Positions 1 through 6,665 of a stretch of DNA of 20,988 bases are shown in pieces. Both the position numbers and the translations under genes were made by a program. The notes under the pieces were generated by a model that worked only from the letters and a program-made list of their open reading frames with translations, ran no database searches and was not told where the DNA came from. Numbering within the stretch: the stretch's first letter is position 1; every line of letters begins with the position of its first letter. Origin of the DNA: Syntrophaceae bacterium (GTDB lineage Bacteria; Desulfobacterota; Syntrophia; Syntrophales; UBA2185). The DNA is taken from positions 14,827 to 35,814 of the forward strand of contig DNUI01000284.1 in assembly GCA_003508565.1 (NCBI GenBank). The letters run 5' to 3'.

Positions 1-206
1 GCTCCTTCGATAAGTTTTTTTGACTCTACCTGCTCGACGTAGTTTTTCTGTACCATATCAAGCACTTCATTAAATGTTTTGAGATTTTTGTAAATGCTCC
101 TGTCCAGTGCCGCTGAGACTTGGGAATCTGCCTGAAGGCTGAGTAGGAACACACAGGTAATGAAGCACAATAATAAGAGCACTTTCGTATGTAAAAAATT
201 TTTCAT
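1..206 (-). CDS. C-terminal processing protease (S41 family), N-terminal fragment
   Basis: This is the first ~68 codons of a gene that runs off the left edge. The start codon is ATG at 206-204, with a good Shine-Dalgarno (GGAGG) at 212-216. The fragment begins with a basic-hydrophobic signal peptide or anchor (MKNFLHTKVLLLLCFITCVF), followed by a stretch resembling the start of the mature CtpA/Prc-type proteases: YKNLKTFNEVLDMVQKNY, then VESKKLIEG. In that family this helical segment precedes the PDZ domain and the Ser-Lys catalytic domain, which are not in the window, so catalytic residues cannot be checked. Known members sit in the periplasm and trim C-termini of envelope proteins, often working with M23 peptidases and TPR adaptors. 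The family call rests on the N-terminal motif alone. It does not appear to be part of the flagellar programme. Confidence 0.72.
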   Translation of the reverse strand, partial: MKNFLHTKVLLLLCFITCVFLLSLQADSQVSAALDRSIYKNLKTFNEVLDMVQKNYVEQVESKKLIEG

Positions 207-225
207 TTAAACCTCCAAATACATT

Positions 226-300
226 GAGACCTTATAAAAGGTCTCGGTTCAATGGGAGTCCGGGGAAACTTCACTCCAGAAAAAGACCTTATGCAAAGGT
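226..300 (-). promoter_or_regulatory. ctpA-like leader with two near-identical hairpins
   Basis: Plus-strand coordinates. A perfect 6-bp inverted repeat GAGACC/GGTCTC (226-231 and 240-245, 8-nt loop) lies about 10 nt upstream of the Shine-Dalgarno of the leftward protease gene. A second hairpin, ACCTT/AAGGT (286-290 and 296-300, 5-nt loop), lies further upstream and on the minus strand is followed by CTTTTTC. Both carry the same ATAAGGTCT on the minus strand, so the 3' arm of the upstream hairpin could also pair with the 5' arm of the downstream one. Between them is a GGAGT/ACTCC pair. This could be a weak terminator for the bactofilin gene, an attenuator, or a leader that masks the ribosome-binding site. 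The function is inferred. Confidence 0.35.
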
Positions 301-470
301 ATCTTTTGTTACGATACCACTATTTGTATTTAGTTTGCCATAATTTTTTAACTATAATGATGAAAGAGAACATCTGTTAAATCAGCATTGAACGAATAAA
401 ATAGAAAAATATAACAGCGTGTTGGCAATAGTATGAAGATTCTTCTTTTTAGATAGATTAGATTTTCCAA

Positions 471-824
471 TCAAGGGGGGCTGTTGTGAAGATTTTCTGA
501 AGAGATAAATTTAACACTTCCATTTAAACGTCCTCCTTCATCTATAATTAACTTGCGGCATCTAATCTGACTTTTCACGTCCGCTGTCTTTACAATTGTT
601 AATGTATCAGCAACCTCAATGTCTCCTTGAAAAAATCCGGCTATTGTGAGGGACGTTGCTTTTATGTTCGCCATAACCCGACTATCTATTTCTGTAAAAA
701 CGGTTTCCGCAAAAATTGTTCCTTCTATGGCGCCTTCAACGATAAGATGCCCTTTAAAATTGAGCATCCCTTCAATCTTACTGGTGCTGTTTATTATAGA
801 AATAGTATCTTTTCTGTTTCTCAA
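471..824 (-). CDS. Bactofilin family cytoskeletal protein
   Basis: A 117-residue bactofilin (polymer-forming cytoskeletal protein, DUF583). These proteins polymerise without nucleotide into filaments through a right-handed beta-helix and scaffold envelope or polar machinery. The repeating beta-helix pattern is clear: KIEGMLNFKGHLIVEGAIEG, then TSLTIAGFFQGDIEVADTLT, then KLIIDEGGRLNGSVKF. Short unstructured tails flank the core (about residues 12-108), and the length is normal for the family. The start is TTG at 824-822. No ATG lies nearer than codon 20, which would cut into the first beta strand, and a GGGAG sits upstream. The gene lies 29 bp after the stop of the membrane protein at 854-1477 and is probably co-transcribed with it. 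Bactofilins are often paired with M23 peptidases, but the partner here lacks M23 metal-binding motifs. Confidence 0.88.
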   Translation of the reverse strand: MRNRKDTISIINSTSKIEGMLNFKGHLIVEGAIEGTIFAETVFTEIDSRVMANIKATSLTIAGFFQGDIEVADTLTIVKTADVKSQIRCRKLIIDEGGRLNGSVKFISSENLHNSPP

Positions 825-853
825 TGGTTAGTGCTCCCTTTTTACCACCTGAA

Positions 854-1477
854 TTAATTTTTCAAACTGAAATTTTTTTCCAGTATACGTTTACCGTCAT
901 TGGAAAATACAAATATTAAGGTAGAATCATAAATATGCTGTGTAGAAATATCTTTGGTTATGACTTTATGTTTAGTAATGGAAAAAGGATCACCATCTTT
1001 AAAGTTTTGCGGCACTCCGTTGGTGAGAATAGTTTGCGGATACGGCAGCCACTGGTCCGGCCCAAGGCCCTCTGATTTCAGAATAACGAAGATGTAACCC
1101 GAAGCCGTGGCATTTTTTGCATCTTTGTTTCTTATCAGAAATGAGTAATGGAATAATTTTCTTCTTAAGTCAAAACGTGATCTGAAATCTTCTATAGAGA
1201 GGTTGTAAGAATTTACGGCAGCAATGCTGATTTCATTTTCATGATTTTTTGTTTCGGGTGGTTTGTGTTGGGTTTCAGGCCTGGTTATAAGTTCCTCTTT
1301 GTTTGAATTATTCGTTTTGTTATGTAGCAGAACTGTCGCAGAGAAGAGAATGATCACACCGATAACCGCAACAAGGCATATTTTAAAAAAGTTCACAGGA
1401 AGTTTGAAGGAACACAAGAGTCTCTCATCCTGAATTATAATAACGGTGAATTTTTTTTGTCGTTTATTTACATTCAT
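854..1477 (-). CDS. Single-pass membrane protein of unknown function, upstream of bactofilin
   Basis: I do not recognise a named family. The protein has 207 residues: a short basic N-terminus (about 1-28, KRQKKFTVIII), one membrane span (about 30-51), a polar linker rich in N, E, K and P (about 52-85), and a likely periplasmic C-terminal domain (about 90-207) that alternates hydrophobic and polar residues as beta-rich domains do. The N-terminus resembles the cytoplasmic and membrane start of some M23 peptidases, but no HxxxD or HxH metal ligands are present, so it is not a LytM enzyme. Start ATG at 1477-1475 has a poor Shine-Dalgarno. Together with the bactofilin it forms a two-gene unit behind a TTGACA/TATAAT promoter. 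I infer it links bactofilin filaments to the envelope. Confidence 0.6.
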   Translation of the reverse strand: MNVNKRQKKFTVIIIQDERLLCSFKLPVNFFKICLVAVIGVIILFSATVLLHNKTNNSNKEELITRPETQHKPPETKNHENEISIAAVNSYNLSIEDFRSRFDLRRKLFHYSFLIRNKDAKNATASGYIFVILKSEGLGPDQWLPYPQTILTNGVPQNFKDGDPFSITKHKVITKDISTQHIYDSTLIFVFSNDGKRILEKNFSLKN

Positions 1478-1547
1478 TGAAAATTTGAAACATATGTATC
1501 TTTATACGAGTGTTTCATCTAATTATTTGGTATACTTACGGCATATC

Positions 1548-1574
1548 ATTATAATTACTTCTTGAGATTGTCAA
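1548..1574 (-). promoter_or_regulatory. Sigma-70-like promoter for the membrane protein-bactofilin unit
   Basis: On the minus strand, a perfect TTGACA (1574-1569) and a perfect TATAAT (1553-1548) are separated by 15 bp, shorter than the usual 17. With 17-bp spacing the -10 would instead be TAATGA. It lies about 70 bp upstream of the ATG at 1477. Direct repeats just upstream (1585-1608) could be an activator site. Confidence 0.5.
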
Positions 1575-1584
1575 GGTAAATACG

Positions 1585-1608
1585 AATGAGGTTAATGAGG
1601 TTAATGAG
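1585..1608 (+). repeat. 9-bp tandem direct repeat (AATGAGGTT), 2.7 copies
   Basis: AATGAGGTT occurs twice in tandem and is followed by AATGAG. The array is flanked by the inverted pair CTTGAG (1561-1566) and CTCAAG (1610-1615). It lies just upstream of the -35 box of the minus-strand promoter and in the upstream region of the plus-strand gene at 1750. Such short direct repeats often bind response regulators, but the role here is only inferred. Confidence 0.4.
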
Positions 1609-1749
1609 ACTCAAGGATTTAGGCGATACCCCCCTTTTTAAATGTCCTTATTGAGAATACAGAAAAGACGTTGATTGCAGAGGTGAAATCATGTATTACC
1701 GCAATATCGGAGTACTTTGTTATGGGGTATCGTTGATAAAGGAACACAC

Positions 1750-2889
1750 ATGAAAAAAATGATCACTCTTATACGCGGAATAGTGATATCTCTCGTGGTG
1801 ATAATGTATTTCCATGTGACTGACATCGTGTATGAACTATATGGTTCTCACAATGTTTATATGTCCGTAGAGAGTTTACTCGCACAAACCGGGTCCACAG
1901 GTGCAGTATCCGTAAAGGATGAAGTGAAAGCTCCTTCGGATCACGAAACCGGTCTTATGAAGAATCTTCAGGAAAGGAAACAACAACTTGATACACGCGA
2001 GAAAGCGCTTAAGGAAGAAGAGAGCAAGATTGAGACCTTAAAAATGGAAGTTACGGAGAATATGGAGGCACTTAAGGCTCTTGAGGAAAAAATGTCACCA
2101 CCGCTGGAGGTTCAAAAAGTGGAGACAGATAACAAATACAAAGCACTGGCAAAAATGTACGAAGCCACTCCTCCCGAAAAAGCGGCGATTATATTTGAAA
2201 AAATGGATAGAAAAATGGCTGCCGAGATTATGCTGCGCATGAATAGTAAAAAAGCTGGTGCTATATGGGCTCACATCAATCGTGATGTTGGCTTGGGAAT
2301 TGTCAGAGAGATAACCTCCTCTCAGAGTGTTGATGCCGTAAGCGCCACAAGGATTGCGAAAGAAATCAGTGGGGAAGAATCACTTAAACCGGATACTTTG
2401 CAAAAAATTGATACGGAGAACATCGCCGGTACGGATAAAGAAATCCCAAAGGCAGAACCTACGAAGCCGGAGACTTCCGGTAAAGAAATCCCGAAGGCAA
2501 AACTGACTAAGCCGGAGGCTTTTGGAAGTGCAGAGAGAAAGGTTTCTCCGATTACATTGAAAAGGAATGCCGGGATTAAAGAGGAAAAGTCAAAAAATGT
2601 TCGGTCCGGGGGACAGAAACCGTTTGCAATACAGGTCAAAGTGGTTCGGGATCTCGAAATGGCGAGAGAGTATACAAAAATGCTCAAGGAAGAAGGCATC
2701 GATGCCCATTGGTCTGAGATGAATCTGAAGGGAAAAGAAACGTTATATAGAATATTAATTAGTCATTTCACGAGCCGTGAAGATGCTCTAAAGTATATGA
2801 AGAACAATAATATTGATAGAAATTATCCAGGAAGTTTCATTTACAAGAGTAATCAGGTGTTTCCTAACAAGAAGAAAAAGCGGAAATAA
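1750..2889 (+). CDS. MotE/MgtE_N-like coiled-coil membrane protein fused to a SPOR domain
   Basis: A 379-residue protein. I chose ATG 1750 over an in-frame upstream ATG at 1717 because AAGGAA precedes it and the anchor follows at once. Order: signal anchor (about 8-30); charged coiled coil (about 68-120, with LQERKQQLDTREKALKEEES); MotE-type MgtE_N domain (about 125-185, KYKALAKMYEATPPEKAAII then KKAGAIWAHI); a K/P/E-rich linker with a 15-residue tandem repeat; and a C-terminal SPOR domain (about 290-365, FAIQVKVVRDLEMAREYTKM then LYRILISHFTSREDALKYM). The middle matches the MotE at 18080-18661 closely, so the two are paralogues. MotE/FlbB proteins work at the periplasmic side of flagellar motors; SPOR domains bind denuded peptidoglycan glycans. 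The inferred role is a wall-binding motor or division scaffold. It is monocistronic, ending at a terminator. Confidence 0.75.
   Translation: MKKMITLIRGIVISLVVIMYFHVTDIVYELYGSHNVYMSVESLLAQTGSTGAVSVKDEVKAPSDHETGLMKNLQERKQQLDTREKALKEEESKIETLKMEVTENMEALKALEEKMSPPLEVQKVETDNKYKALAKMYEATPPEKAAIIFEKMDRKMAAEIMLRMNSKKAGAIWAHINRDVGLGIVREITSSQSVDAVSATRIAKEISGEESLKPDTLQKIDTENIAGTDKEIPKAEPTKPETSGKEIPKAKLTKPEAFGSAERKVSPITLKRNAGIKEEKSKNVRSGGQKPFAIQVKVVRDLEMAREYTKMLKEEGIDAHWSEMNLKGKETLYRILISHFTSREDALKYMKNNNIDRNYPGSFIYKSNQVFPNKKKKRK
2437..2526 (+). repeat. 45-bp in-frame tandem repeat in the MotE-SPOR linker
   Basis: Two adjacent 45-bp units (2437-2481 and 2482-2526) encode 15-residue repeats of the form KEIPKA-(E/K)-x-TKPE-x-x-G. 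The units differ at several synonymous and non-synonymous sites, so the duplication is not recent. It lengthens the disordered Pro/Lys linker between the MgtE_N-like and SPOR domains. Confidence 0.8.
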
Positions 2890-2891
2890 GG

Positions 2892-2913
2892 GATCTTTGA
2901 AAAAGATCTTTTT
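2892..2913 (+). terminator. Intrinsic terminator after the MotE-SPOR gene
   Basis: A 7-bp perfect stem GATCTTT/AAAGATC (2892-2898 and 2902-2908) with a 3-nt loop is followed directly by TTTTT, starting 3 nt after the stop codon. The stem is AT-rich, so termination may be partial. There is no T-run on the other strand. Confidence 0.65.
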
Positions 2914-2980
2914 GAAGTGATAATAATCATCGGACTCTGTGAAGGATGCGGACGAGCGATGTCTTCCTTGTCCTCCACCA

Positions 2981-4480
2981 TTATAGGATACTGATGAAGC
3001 AGTTAACTATTTCTTCATCAAACTGACGATTAACGTTTCTTTTCAACTCGTCGAGAGCCTCTTTTATCTCCATTGCATTTCTGTATGGGCGGTTATTGGT
3101 CATGGCGTCATAGGAATCCACGGCAGTCAGAATTCTGGAAAGAAAAGGGATTTCAGAACCACAGAGTCCATCAGGGTAGCCTTTGCCGTCCCACCGCTCA
3201 TGATGATGCCGGATTATTAACCGTTCCGTGTCTAAGATCGGAAGCGGTTTCAGAATATTTTCTCCGATGACGGCATGATTCTTTATAATATCGAACTCTT
3301 CGTCTGTGAGCCTGCCTGGTTTCAGCAGTATGTTATCCGGTATTGCGATCTTTCCTACATCGTGCAGAGTTGCAGCTATACGCAAAGATTCTATTTCACC
3401 GGAAGTGCAATCCATGGCTTCTGCGATTTTGATGGCAAGACTCGTAACTCTCACGGAGTGCTCTTCGGTATAGTGATCGCGTGCCTGGATCGATTTGGCG
3501 AGGGATTGAAAGGTACTTAAGAGATTCGTATACAAGCTTTCGTAGAGAAGCCTGTTTTCAATATTAAGGGATCCCCTGTTCGCGATACTCTGAACATAAT
3601 AAAGATCCCTTTCTGTATAAACATTTTCGTTACTTTTTCCTGAAAGAACGATAACACCGAAGACCCGTCCTCTCATTTTTAATGGGGCGCAGATAACAGA
3701 TGAAAATACTGTATTGTCGATAAGATTTAGGAGCAAAGGTTCTTTCCTGCGAACAGTTTCTTTAAGGAAAGAGTAGAGCGATGGTATCATTATATTTTTG
3801 AAAAAAGCCTGCGATACCCCCTTTACAACAATGGGAGCAAATTCCTGATTGTCTTTGTCATGAAGCAGGATAGAGCACATCTCCCCACCGATAATCTTGG
3901 TGGCCAAGTTGACCATTTCCTGAAAGATTTCGTCATTGTTTTTTGTGTGCTCAATAGTGTCATAGATATAATTTCGAGTTGATAGGTCATTTATTTTATT
4001 GCTTAAAGCTGAGGATTGAAGTTGGTTACCGTCTTCAACCATCATGGTTTTTGCCCTTAAATAAACATCTACTTTGTATATCAGGTCATCAATATTAAAT
4101 GGTTTCGATAGAAAATCTACGGCGCCTGTCTTCATTGCTGAGACGGTGAGATCAATAGTTGGATACGCAGTAATGAGAATTGCGTACGTTGTCGGATCAA
4201 TTTCTCTGATCCTGTCGAGAAGATCCATGCCATTCATACCAGGCATCATAACGTCGCATATGACGAGGTCGAAACAATTTTCACTGATCTTTTTGAGCCC
4301 TTCGACACCGTCACATGCCTCAGTTACCGTGTAATTTCCTGACTGTCCTATCGCATCGACCACAAGTGATCTGGTGGCTGAATCATCATCGACGACCAGT
4401 ATGGATTGTTTTTTCGCGATAATAGTATTGATTCTTTGCAGTCTTAACTGATCGTGTACATTATCTATAGAATAGGACAT
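2981..4480 (-). CDS. Response regulator with GAF-like and HD-GYP domains (c-di-GMP phosphodiesterase)
   Basis: A 499-residue protein likely to hydrolyse cyclic di-GMP under phosphorylation control. An N-terminal receiver domain (about 25-145) has acidic residues D31-D33, phospho-acceptor D76 in ICDVMMPG, and K126 in SKPF. A GAF-like sensor region (about 180-310) follows. The C-terminal HD-GYP domain (about 325-499) keeps the metal-binding HD of LHDVGKIAIPD, the HHERWDGKGYP signature and the DSYDAMTNNRPYR segment, so it looks catalytically intact. The gene starts 12 nt after the small DVU0524-like gene and shares its FliA-type promoter. Family members lower c-di-GMP and often favour motility. 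Co-transcription under sigma-28 suggests it is made once the hook-basal body is complete; that timing is an inference. Confidence 0.93.
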   Translation of the reverse strand: MSYSIDNVHDQLRLQRINTIIAKKQSILVVDDDSATRSLVVDAIGQSGNYTVTEACDGVEGLKKISENCFDLVICDVMMPGMNGMDLLDRIREIDPTTYAILITAYPTIDLTVSAMKTGAVDFLSKPFNIDDLIYKVDVYLRAKTMMVEDGNQLQSSALSNKINDLSTRNYIYDTIEHTKNNDEIFQEMVNLATKIIGGEMCSILLHDKDNQEFAPIVVKGVSQAFFKNIMIPSLYSFLKETVRRKEPLLLNLIDNTVFSSVICAPLKMRGRVFGVIVLSGKSNENVYTERDLYYVQSIANRGSLNIENRLLYESLYTNLLSTFQSLAKSIQARDHYTEEHSVRVTSLAIKIAEAMDCTSGEIESLRIAATLHDVGKIAIPDNILLKPGRLTDEEFDIIKNHAVIGENILKPLPILDTERLIIRHHHERWDGKGYPDGLCGSEIPFLSRILTAVDSYDAMTNNRPYRNAMEIKEALDELKRNVNRQFDEEIVNCFISIL

Positions 4481-4492
4481 GGGATATGACTC

Positions 4493-4708
4493 TTAGACAT
4501 CATTTTTTTTAGTTTTGGTAAGAATATCCATCAAGCTGTAGGAAATTTTGTCATACACGGCCGTTTTCTCTGTTGTGTCTATTGTAACTACGTCGACATA
4601 TTTTTCTCCCTGTAGATGGTCCATCTGCAGTGATGTTGAGGTTTTGATCTTGTTCTGTTTACTATATGCCTTCAGTATATTGTCGATCTGATATGATGAG
4701 ATCGTCAT
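4493..4708 (-). CDS. DVU0524-like FlgM-associated small protein
   Basis: A 71-residue protein. The N-terminus TISSYQIDNILKAYSKQNK and the C-terminus VYDKISYSLMDILTKTK match what I remember of the DVU0524 family, small proteins found next to flgM in desulfovibrios and relatives. The biochemical role is not established to my knowledge, and no FlgM gene is visible here. It is predicted soluble, with no signal or membrane segment. Start ATG at 4708-4706 has GGAG seven bases upstream. It is the first gene of a two-gene unit with the HD-GYP regulator and lies about 43 bp downstream of a FliA-type -10 element, which supports a flagellar link. The family call is from recall of the motif and is moderately sure. 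Confidence 0.6.
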   Translation of the reverse strand: MTISSYQIDNILKAYSKQNKIKTSTSLQMDHLQGEKYVDVVTIDTTEKTAVYDKISYSLMDILTKTKKNDV

Positions 4709-4750
4709 AGTTCAACTCCATACCACCTTTATTAACCTTCTTCATTTAAT

Positions 4751-4777
4751 GTATCGGATAAAAAGTGCATAACTTTA
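4751..4777 (-). promoter_or_regulatory. Sigma-28 (FliA) promoter for the small protein/HD-GYP unit
   Basis: On the minus strand TAAAG (4777-4773) and TCCGATAC (4758-4751) are separated so that TAAA-N15-TCCGATAC fits the FliA consensus TAAA-N15-GCCGATAA, with exact spacing and six of eight -10 positions. The -35 block reads TAAAGTTA against TAAAGTTT. It points at the ATG at 4708, giving a 5' leader of roughly 35 nt. Confidence 0.78.
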
Positions 4778-4833
4778 ACTGTTTTTTCCTAAAATAATGC
4801 TCATATTTTACGCAAAAGTTTCAAATATTTTGA

Positions 4834-4867
4834 TTGACTATTGGTGAATTATTTGTTCATATTCACC
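4834..4867 (+). promoter_or_regulatory. Possible promoter with overlapping inverted-repeat operator upstream of the NtrC-type gene
   Basis: An inverted repeat GGTGAAT/ATTCACC (4843-4849 and 4861-4867, 11-bp spacer) overlaps a TTGACT (4834-4839) that is 17 bp from a poor -10 (TCATAT, 4857-4862). A repressor or autoregulator binding here would block the gene at 4929. No sigma-54 or sigma-28 element was seen for that gene. Promoter strength is doubtful; the dyad itself is exact. Confidence 0.35.
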
Positions 4868-4928
4868 CCAATTAACAAACTCTGTTTATTATATCGTCTT
4901 AAAAGAGTGGTGTCTTAAAGAATAATTT

Positions 4929-6308
4929 ATGAGAAATCCAAAGATATTATTGGCTGAGGACCATGAACTAAGCAGGGAGAATCTTGCGGAATTACTGAGA
5001 AATTGCGGCTATGAGGTAAGGGCAGTTGAAGATGGCAGGCAGGCTCGGGATGCCTTTATTGAAGACAAATATGACCTGGTCGTTACCGATTTACAGATGC
5101 CAAATGTGGATGGTCTTCAGCTTTTAGAGTTTATCCGAGAAATTAATCCTGAAAGTATTGTTATTCTTACCACTGGTCACGGTACCATCAATACAGCCGT
5201 AGCGGCTATGAAACTTGGTGCTTTTGACTTCATCACAAAGCCACTGAAGGATGATCTTGTCACGCTGACAATCGAAAGGGCACTATCCTACGCGAAGCTC
5301 AGAAATGAAAATATTGCCCTCAAGAAAAATTTGAAAAGAAAATTCGATTTCGACAAAATGATCGGTTACAGTGATTGCATGAAAAAGATCTTTGATACAA
5401 TCGAAAAGGTCGCTTCTTCGGACAGCACGGTCATGATATTCGGAGAAAGTGGTACAGGTAAAGAACTTGTTGCCAGGGCGATACATTTCAACAGCGAGAG
5501 AAACAATGCTCCTCTTGTTGCGGTAAACTGCGGGGCTATTCCAGGAGAACTTCTCGAAAGCGAATTGTTTGGTCATGAAAAAGGTGCGTTTACGGGCGCG
5601 ATCCGCACTAGAATCGGCAGATTTGAATTGGCCAATGGTGGGACGATATTTCTTGATGAAATCGGGGATATGAGTCCTGCCTTGCAGGTGAAAGTCTTAA
5701 GGGTATTACAAGAGAAAGAATTTGAGCGCATCGGGGGTGTCAAGACCCTGCAGGTTGATGTAAGAATTATTGCCGCAACAAACCAGGATTTGCAAAAAGC
5801 GATAGAAGAGAAGAAATTTCGGGAAGATCTTTTTTACCGCATTAATGTCATACCTGTCCATCTCCCTCCTCTGAGGGAGAGAAAGGTTGACATTCCGATT
5901 TTGGCTAACCATTTCTTGAGAAAGTTTAATAAATCAAAGAGAAAGACAGTGGATAGAATAGTTCCTGAAGCAATGGAATACCTGCTGAAGTATTCCTGGC
6001 CAGGAAATGTGAGAGAGTTGGAAAATCTGATAGAAATGATTGTCGTATTGAAGGAAGAGGGGAATATAGAAGTTGCAGACCTTCCTGATAAAATAGCAAT
6101 GTCTTCTCCTCAGCTACATGAAATTAACGGTATAGATATAACGGATGACGGCCTTGACTTAAATGCCCTCATTGATAGTTTCGAAAAGGACTTGCTTGCT
6201 AGGGCTCTGGAAAAAGCCGGGGGAGCAAAAAACAAAGCGGCAAAATTACTTAACTTAAACAGAACAACCTTTGTTGAAAAATTAAAGAGATTTAAAATTG
6301 GCCAATAA
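4929..6308 (+). CDS. Sigma-54-dependent response regulator, NtrC family (stand-alone)
   Basis: A 459-residue activator with complete architecture. The receiver domain (1-120) has phospho-acceptor D54 and K104. The AAA+ domain (about 143-385) has Walker A GESGTGKE (172-179), the sigma-54-contacting GAFTGA loop (219-224) and Walker B FLDE (241-244). A Fis-type helix-turn-helix occupies about 415-459 (NKAAKLLNLNRTTFVEKLKR). When phosphorylated, such proteins hydrolyse ATP to remodel sigma-54 RNA polymerase. No kinase gene is adjacent. It lies just before the TPR-kinase-regulator operon, whose promoter carries sigma-54 elements, so I infer it may be the master activator that starts the flagellar cascade. 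Paralogous to the regulator at 10126-11484. Start ATG at 4929 has only AAAGA as a weak ribosome-binding site. Confidence 0.93.
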   Translation: MRNPKILLAEDHELSRENLAELLRNCGYEVRAVEDGRQARDAFIEDKYDLVVTDLQMPNVDGLQLLEFIREINPESIVILTTGHGTINTAVAAMKLGAFDFITKPLKDDLVTLTIERALSYAKLRNENIALKKNLKRKFDFDKMIGYSDCMKKIFDTIEKVASSDSTVMIFGESGTGKELVARAIHFNSERNNAPLVAVNCGAIPGELLESELFGHEKGAFTGAIRTRIGRFELANGGTIFLDEIGDMSPALQVKVLRVLQEKEFERIGGVKTLQVDVRIIAATNQDLQKAIEEKKFREDLFYRINVIPVHLPPLRERKVDIPILANHFLRKFNKSKRKTVDRIVPEAMEYLLKYSWPGNVRELENLIEMIVVLKEEGNIEVADLPDKIAMSSPQLHEINGIDITDDGLDLNALIDSFEKDLLARALEKAGGAKNKAAKLLNLNRTTFVEKLKRFKIGQ

Positions 6309-6436
6309 ATATTCATGATATAACAGGTCATCAACTTTTTTTATCAAACCGTACCAATCTTATACAAATTAGAAAATCAAAGCCTTTACCGACACACACA
6401 GAGTACTTTCTTGATTTGTTTTCCAACATGTCCGGT

Positions 6437-6465
6437 CATAGTATTTTTATCCGAAAAATACTATG
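6437..6465 (+). terminator. Long perfect hairpin, possible terminator of the NtrC-type gene
   Basis: Arms of 12 bp (6437-6448 and 6454-6465, CATAGTATTTTT and its exact complement) enclose a 5-nt loop. There is no T-run after the stem and it lies about 130 bp past the stop codon, so it may equally be a protein-binding dyad upstream of the sigma-54 promoter. Confidence 0.4.
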
Positions 6466-6594
6466 TTCTGCAGGTCAAAAAATTGGCTTGAATGATAGCT
6501 ATTTGACGTGAATGACGTTTTTACATTGTCTGTCAGAGAAGGATAACATCTTTTATGTTTCTGTAATTAAAAGGGATAAACTTTTTTTGACAGA

Positions 6595-6610
6595 TGGTAT
6601 GTAAATTGCT
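6595..6610 (+). promoter_or_regulatory. Sigma-54 promoter (-24/-12) of the TPR-flrB-flrC operon
   Basis: TGGTATG-TAAA-TTGCT fits the consensus TGGCACG-N4-TTGCA, with the invariant GG (6596-6597) and GC (6608-6609) exactly 10 bp apart. Transcription would start near 6621, about 45 nt before the ATG at 6666. Confidence 0.72.
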
Positions 6611-6665
6611 CATGCTTGTTGCTGATATATTATTTATATCGAATACACGGTGTAGATTTTAAAGC

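Larger units (their letters stand above)
6309..6665. other. Intergenic region between the NtrC-type gene and the TPR gene (357 bp)
   Basis: No coding potential was seen. The region holds a 12-bp perfect hairpin (6437-6465), a paired TGACGT direct repeat (6504-6509 and 6513-6518) and a sigma-54 element (6595-6610). The TGACGT pair lies about 80-90 bp upstream of the -24 element, a plausible place for an activator site. Confidence 0.6.

Noticed and set aside
1527..1544. GG-N10-GC (TTGGTATACTTACGGCA) as a sigma-54 promoter for the MotE-SPOR gene
   Set aside because: The -12 block CGGCA is poor and the site is over 200 bp from the start codon. GG-N10-GC alone is expected by chance in a window of this size.
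2322..2699. Open frame of 125 codons on the minus strand
   Set aside because: Antisense to the repeat-bearing linker of the MotE-SPOR gene; its apparent repeats are only the complement of the linker repeats.
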